Shown one piece after another: positions 61,814 to 64,000 of a DNA stretch of 64,000 nt. The stretch covers positions 62,001 to 126,000 of the forward strand of contig NZ_CP046705.1 in assembly GCF_009873495.1 (NCBI RefSeq), written 5' to 3'. Position 1 is the stretch's first letter, and every line of letters starts with the position of its first letter. The notes beneath the pieces are model-generated. The model was not told the DNA's origin and did not search any database. It saw only the letters and a program-made list of their open reading frames with translations. A program made the position numbers and the translations under genes. This stretch comes from Nostoc sp. ATCC 53789. GTDB lineage: Bacteria; Cyanobacteriota; Cyanobacteriia; Cyanobacteriales; Nostocaceae.

Positions 61814-62529
61814 AATTATTAGAGAGAAAAGAGCTAAACTTTACCCCAATTTTCTTAATAGTCAATGCTATTTTATTAACGCTCTTATTATTCATAGAAA
61901 TTGTCAATTTTGCTCGGATAGCAACGTTTTCTAAAACGAAAGCTTCGACCTTGGTAGAATTGTCTGACGGCGAATCTATCAGAGTTATTCCTATAGGTAG
62001 CCTTGAGCGATCACCGCAAGCTATTACGTATTTTGTCGGGCAGACAATGACCGGACTTTTAAGTTGGAATGCTCTACCAAAGCCAAGCGATGATTACAAG
62101 ATAGACCCCACCAAACAATTAAAATTAGATCCGGGGATATCGACATCAAAAGCCAAGATTACTACTAGTGCATGGGCTTCAGGTTTTGCGTTGTCAGAAG
62201 ATTTTCGCGCACCATTCCTTGAAGAGATAAGTAATCTTACGCCGCCCGATGTCTTTAATGGGTCTACGCAATCAATCCTAAAAGTCAGCCTAATCAGTCA
62301 GCCGACTCGGATTAAGGATGGGCAATGGAAAGTAGATATGGTTGCAGAGATTGTTGTTTTCCAAGGCAGCAATTTAGTTGGTAAGCCCATGGCTTTTAAC
62401 AAAACTGTATTTGTCAGGGCGATTGATACGGCTGCCCTGCCTAGATTTGCGTCCGATGTTCAAGAAACGGCCTCTCGTGTTCGCAAAGCGGGGTTGGAAA
62501 TTTACAAAATCCAAGATTTAGATTTATGA
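61810..62529 (+). CDS. virB8: VirB8-like inner-membrane protein, 239 aa
   Basis: One N-terminal membrane segment (FTPIFLIVNAILLTLLLFIE) and a periplasmic domain of about 200 residues, the VirB8 topology. The size (about 240) matches VirB8. The assignment rests on position between VirB6- and VirB10-like genes and on topology; the alignment is not evident by eye. Overlaps both neighbours by 4 bp. Confidence 0.65.
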   Translation: MKLLERKELNFTPIFLIVNAILLTLLLFIEIVNFARIATFSKTKASTLVELSDGESIRVIPIGSLERSPQAITYFVGQTMTGLLSWNALPKPSDDYKIDPTKQLKLDPGISTSKAKITTSAWASGFALSEDFRAPFLEEISNLTPPDVFNGSTQSILKVSLISQPTRIKDGQWKVDMVAEIVVFQGSNLVGKPMAFNKTVFVRAIDTAALPRFASDVQETASRVRKAGLEIYKIQDLDL

Positions 62530-63947
62530 AAAAGAACACCCAGTCAGCTTTGTCAGAGGCAACTATTGAGATAGAAGAGCAAGATTTTGCCGCCATGAAC
62601 GGCGCTAAAACTTCTCACGCTAATGATTCAATTCAACCCTCCGAGAACCCCGCCCCAGAAGAAATTGTTACTGCTCGAACAGTCTCGCAATCTCCACTCT
62701 TAAAAATGGGCGTTGTTGCCCTGATTTGCCTTCTCTTCGTGACGATTGTTGGGGCAATGCTAGGCAATTCAATGAATGTGCTGAAATTTTCCAAGGGCAT
62801 TGTGCAACCGCCCAAAGAAGAGCAAACGCCCCTAGCAGAGCCGGAAAATGAGACGGGCAAGGATAAAACAGCGCTTGCCCTGACTAGCCAAAATTACGAG
62901 TTAAAGCAGATTCGCGATCGCTTGCCTAGCCCAACGCCTACTCCTAGCGCAACCTTAGCCCCAGCCCCAATCGCACCCGTTACCCCTCCGATGCAACCAG
63001 TGCAGCGCCGACAACGTTCTTACCCAGTCGCCAGTCAGCCGACAGCGCCCTTCACTTTCCCCCAGGCTAGAGTATCGCAACCCCAGCCCCAGCCCAAAAT
63101 TGCCCAGCCGAGCAGACAATCTCCTTTGGCGTTCCCAACGGCTGCAACCAACGTCCCCACCAAAGACCCCACTCAGCAATGGCTTATCGCTGCAAACGTT
63201 GGCAGTTTCAGGAGTTCAGGAGATGAATCAGAAAGCGAGAAACCCATCAAGACTAATGGAATTGAAGGAGGTACGGGAGGAGCTACACAAGTGGCCCAGA
63301 ACACTACCATTAATTACAACGCAAAACGCGTAATTGTTGGCAGCACTGCAGAGGGGAGGCTAGAAACGCCGATCGCTTGGGGCACTGGTGACGCTGGCAA
63401 CCAGAATTACTTGGTGAAACTAACAAAACCCTTAAAAGCCTCAGATGGTAGGGACGTACTACCCGTGGGCGCTTATCTGGTTGTTCAACTAGCAGAGTCC
63501 AATGGTTCGGGTTTCGCCAAACTGCGCGGTGTTTCAGTGTTGGTCAATATAAACGGCGATACGCAAGAAAAGCAACTGCCAGAAAATGCCGTTCTGATAA
63601 TGGCCAAGGATGGTGGTTTCTTAAAAGCAGAGTCTCGCAGAGGCAGTAATCTGGGCAACAATTTCATCTCTGCTATTGTTGCGGGAGTCGCCAAAGCTGC
63701 CGAAGTACAGAATCGCCCCATAACTCAAGTCAGCAGTAACTCTAATGGCTTCTCTACTAGCTCCACTACCAACGATCAAAAAGACCTATCCGCCGCTTTT
63801 GGAGAGGGTGCATTTAATAGTGTTCTCGATAATATCAAAAGTTCAAATGTCGCCCGTTCTCAACAGTTAAGTGGTAGAGAAGAAGTATTTGTGATCGATG
63901 TTGGTAAGCCAGTGCAAATATTCGTTAATCAAACAATATCGCTCTAG
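62526..63947 (+). CDS. virB10: VirB10/TrbI-like protein, 473 aa
   Basis: A cytoplasmic acidic N-terminus, a membrane segment (LLKMGVVALICLLFVTIVGAM, about residues 58-79), then a proline-rich periplasmic linker (APAPIAPVTPPMQPVQRRQ…) and a C-terminal beta domain (IVGSTAEGRLETPIAWGTG, VKLTKPLKASDGRDVLPVGAYLV). This is the VirB10/TrbI layout. It bridges inner and outer membranes in the T4SS core. VirB9, VirB11 and VirD4 homologues are not in the window and may follow to the right. Confidence 0.82.
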   Translation: MKKNTQSALSEATIEIEEQDFAAMNGAKTSHANDSIQPSENPAPEEIVTARTVSQSPLLKMGVVALICLLFVTIVGAMLGNSMNVLKFSKGIVQPPKEEQTPLAEPENETGKDKTALALTSQNYELKQIRDRLPSPTPTPSATLAPAPIAPVTPPMQPVQRRQRSYPVASQPTAPFTFPQARVSQPQPQPKIAQPSRQSPLAFPTAATNVPTKDPTQQWLIAANVGSFRSSGDESESEKPIKTNGIEGGTGGATQVAQNTTINYNAKRVIVGSTAEGRLETPIAWGTGDAGNQNYLVKLTKPLKASDGRDVLPVGAYLVVQLAESNGSGFAKLRGVSVLVNINGDTQEKQLPENAVLIMAKDGGFLKAESRRGSNLGNNFISAIVAGVAKAAEVQNRPITQVSSNSNGFSTSSTTNDQKDLSAAFGEGAFNSVLDNIKSSNVARSQQLSGREEVFVIDVGKPVQIFVNQTISL

Positions 63948-63969
63948 TCACAATAACGTTACGGTAACT
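63946..63969 (+). promoter_or_regulatory. 24-bp repeated motif before the last gene
   Basis: AGTCACAATAACGTTACGGT, extended by AACT; matches 60728-60751 at 23 of 24 positions. Its first two bases overlap the VirB10-like stop codon. Confidence 0.65.
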
Positions 63970-63979
63970 GAGGATATAA

Positions 63980-64000
63980 ATGTTAAAGAAAACCACTATT
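63980..64000 (+). CDS. Start of next transfer-operon gene, partial
   Basis: ATG at 63980 with GAGG 8 nt upstream (MLKKTTI…); only seven codons are visible, so no function can be given. The spacing and repeat motif suggest it continues the operon. Confidence 0.6.

Overview
The window looks like part of a large plasmid (or integrated plasmid) from a filamentous, probably heterocyst-forming cyanobacterium of the Nostoc/Anabaena type. The evidence is: many GCGATCGC (HIP1) octamers, heptamer tandem repeats of the kind known from heterocystous strains, a XisH/XisI pair, a CyRepA1-like plasmid replication protein, and a VirB-type conjugation cluster at the right edge. All identifications are by eye from motifs and family memory; no database search was run.

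Left flank (1-6127): a partial caspase-like peptidase, a short hypothetical gene, an MscS-family channel, an acidic hypothetical protein, a repeat-rich intergenic stretch and a 317-bp element (5811-6127) that carries only transposon-like ends.

Transposon block (6233-21957): two complete, nearly cargo-free Tn7-like transposons lie 7 bp apart. Each encodes a fused TnsA-TnsB, TnsC and a short TniQ in one overlapping operon on the minus strand. Tn-1 is 6233-12510 with ATTAT duplications; Tn-2 is 12518-21957 with TATTT duplications. Tn-1 carries an IS630-family insertion (10119-11216) that cuts tnsAB and places a Shine-Dalgarno and ATG in frame in front of the tnsB half. Tn-2 carries a 4.2-kb third transposon (Tn-3, 14000-18222) inside tnsC. 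Tn-3 has about 171-bp inverted repeats, a TATAGC duplication, a DDE transposase, an AAA+ ATPase and a divergent tyrosine recombinase, but no TniQ. Removing each insertion in silico restores the interrupted frame.

Central accessory region (21958-34269): a four-helix-bundle (23S rRNA intervening sequence type) gene lies between heptamer arrays of opposite orientation. XisH/XisI follow, then a three-gene integrase cassette. A compact lipid-type biosynthetic cluster comes next (acyl carrier protein, soluble diiron acyl-ACP desaturase, AcpS-type phosphopantetheinyl transferase, hotdog thioesterase, fatty acyl-AMP ligase), then a frameshifted plasmid-type gene and a mercuric-reductase-like flavoprotein.

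Signalling/secretion region (35315-45643): a methyltransferase, a frameshifted haemagglutinin-type exoprotein, an overlapping TPR-CHAT protein and, facing it, an operon of NB-ARC ATPase, zinc-ribbon/Ser-Thr kinase/TPR protein and a secreted TPR protein.

Plasmid backbone (45644-64000): a likely replication control region with a strong hairpin, CyRepA1 primase-helicase with two in-frame palindromic-repeat insertions, a tyrosine recombinase, a RecD2-like helicase whose 5' end has been replaced by an IS630 fragment, small DNA-binding-like proteins, then VirB2, VirB3, VirB4, a small membrane protein, VirB5-, VirB6-, VirB8- and VirB10-like genes in one tightly packed operon running off the right edge.
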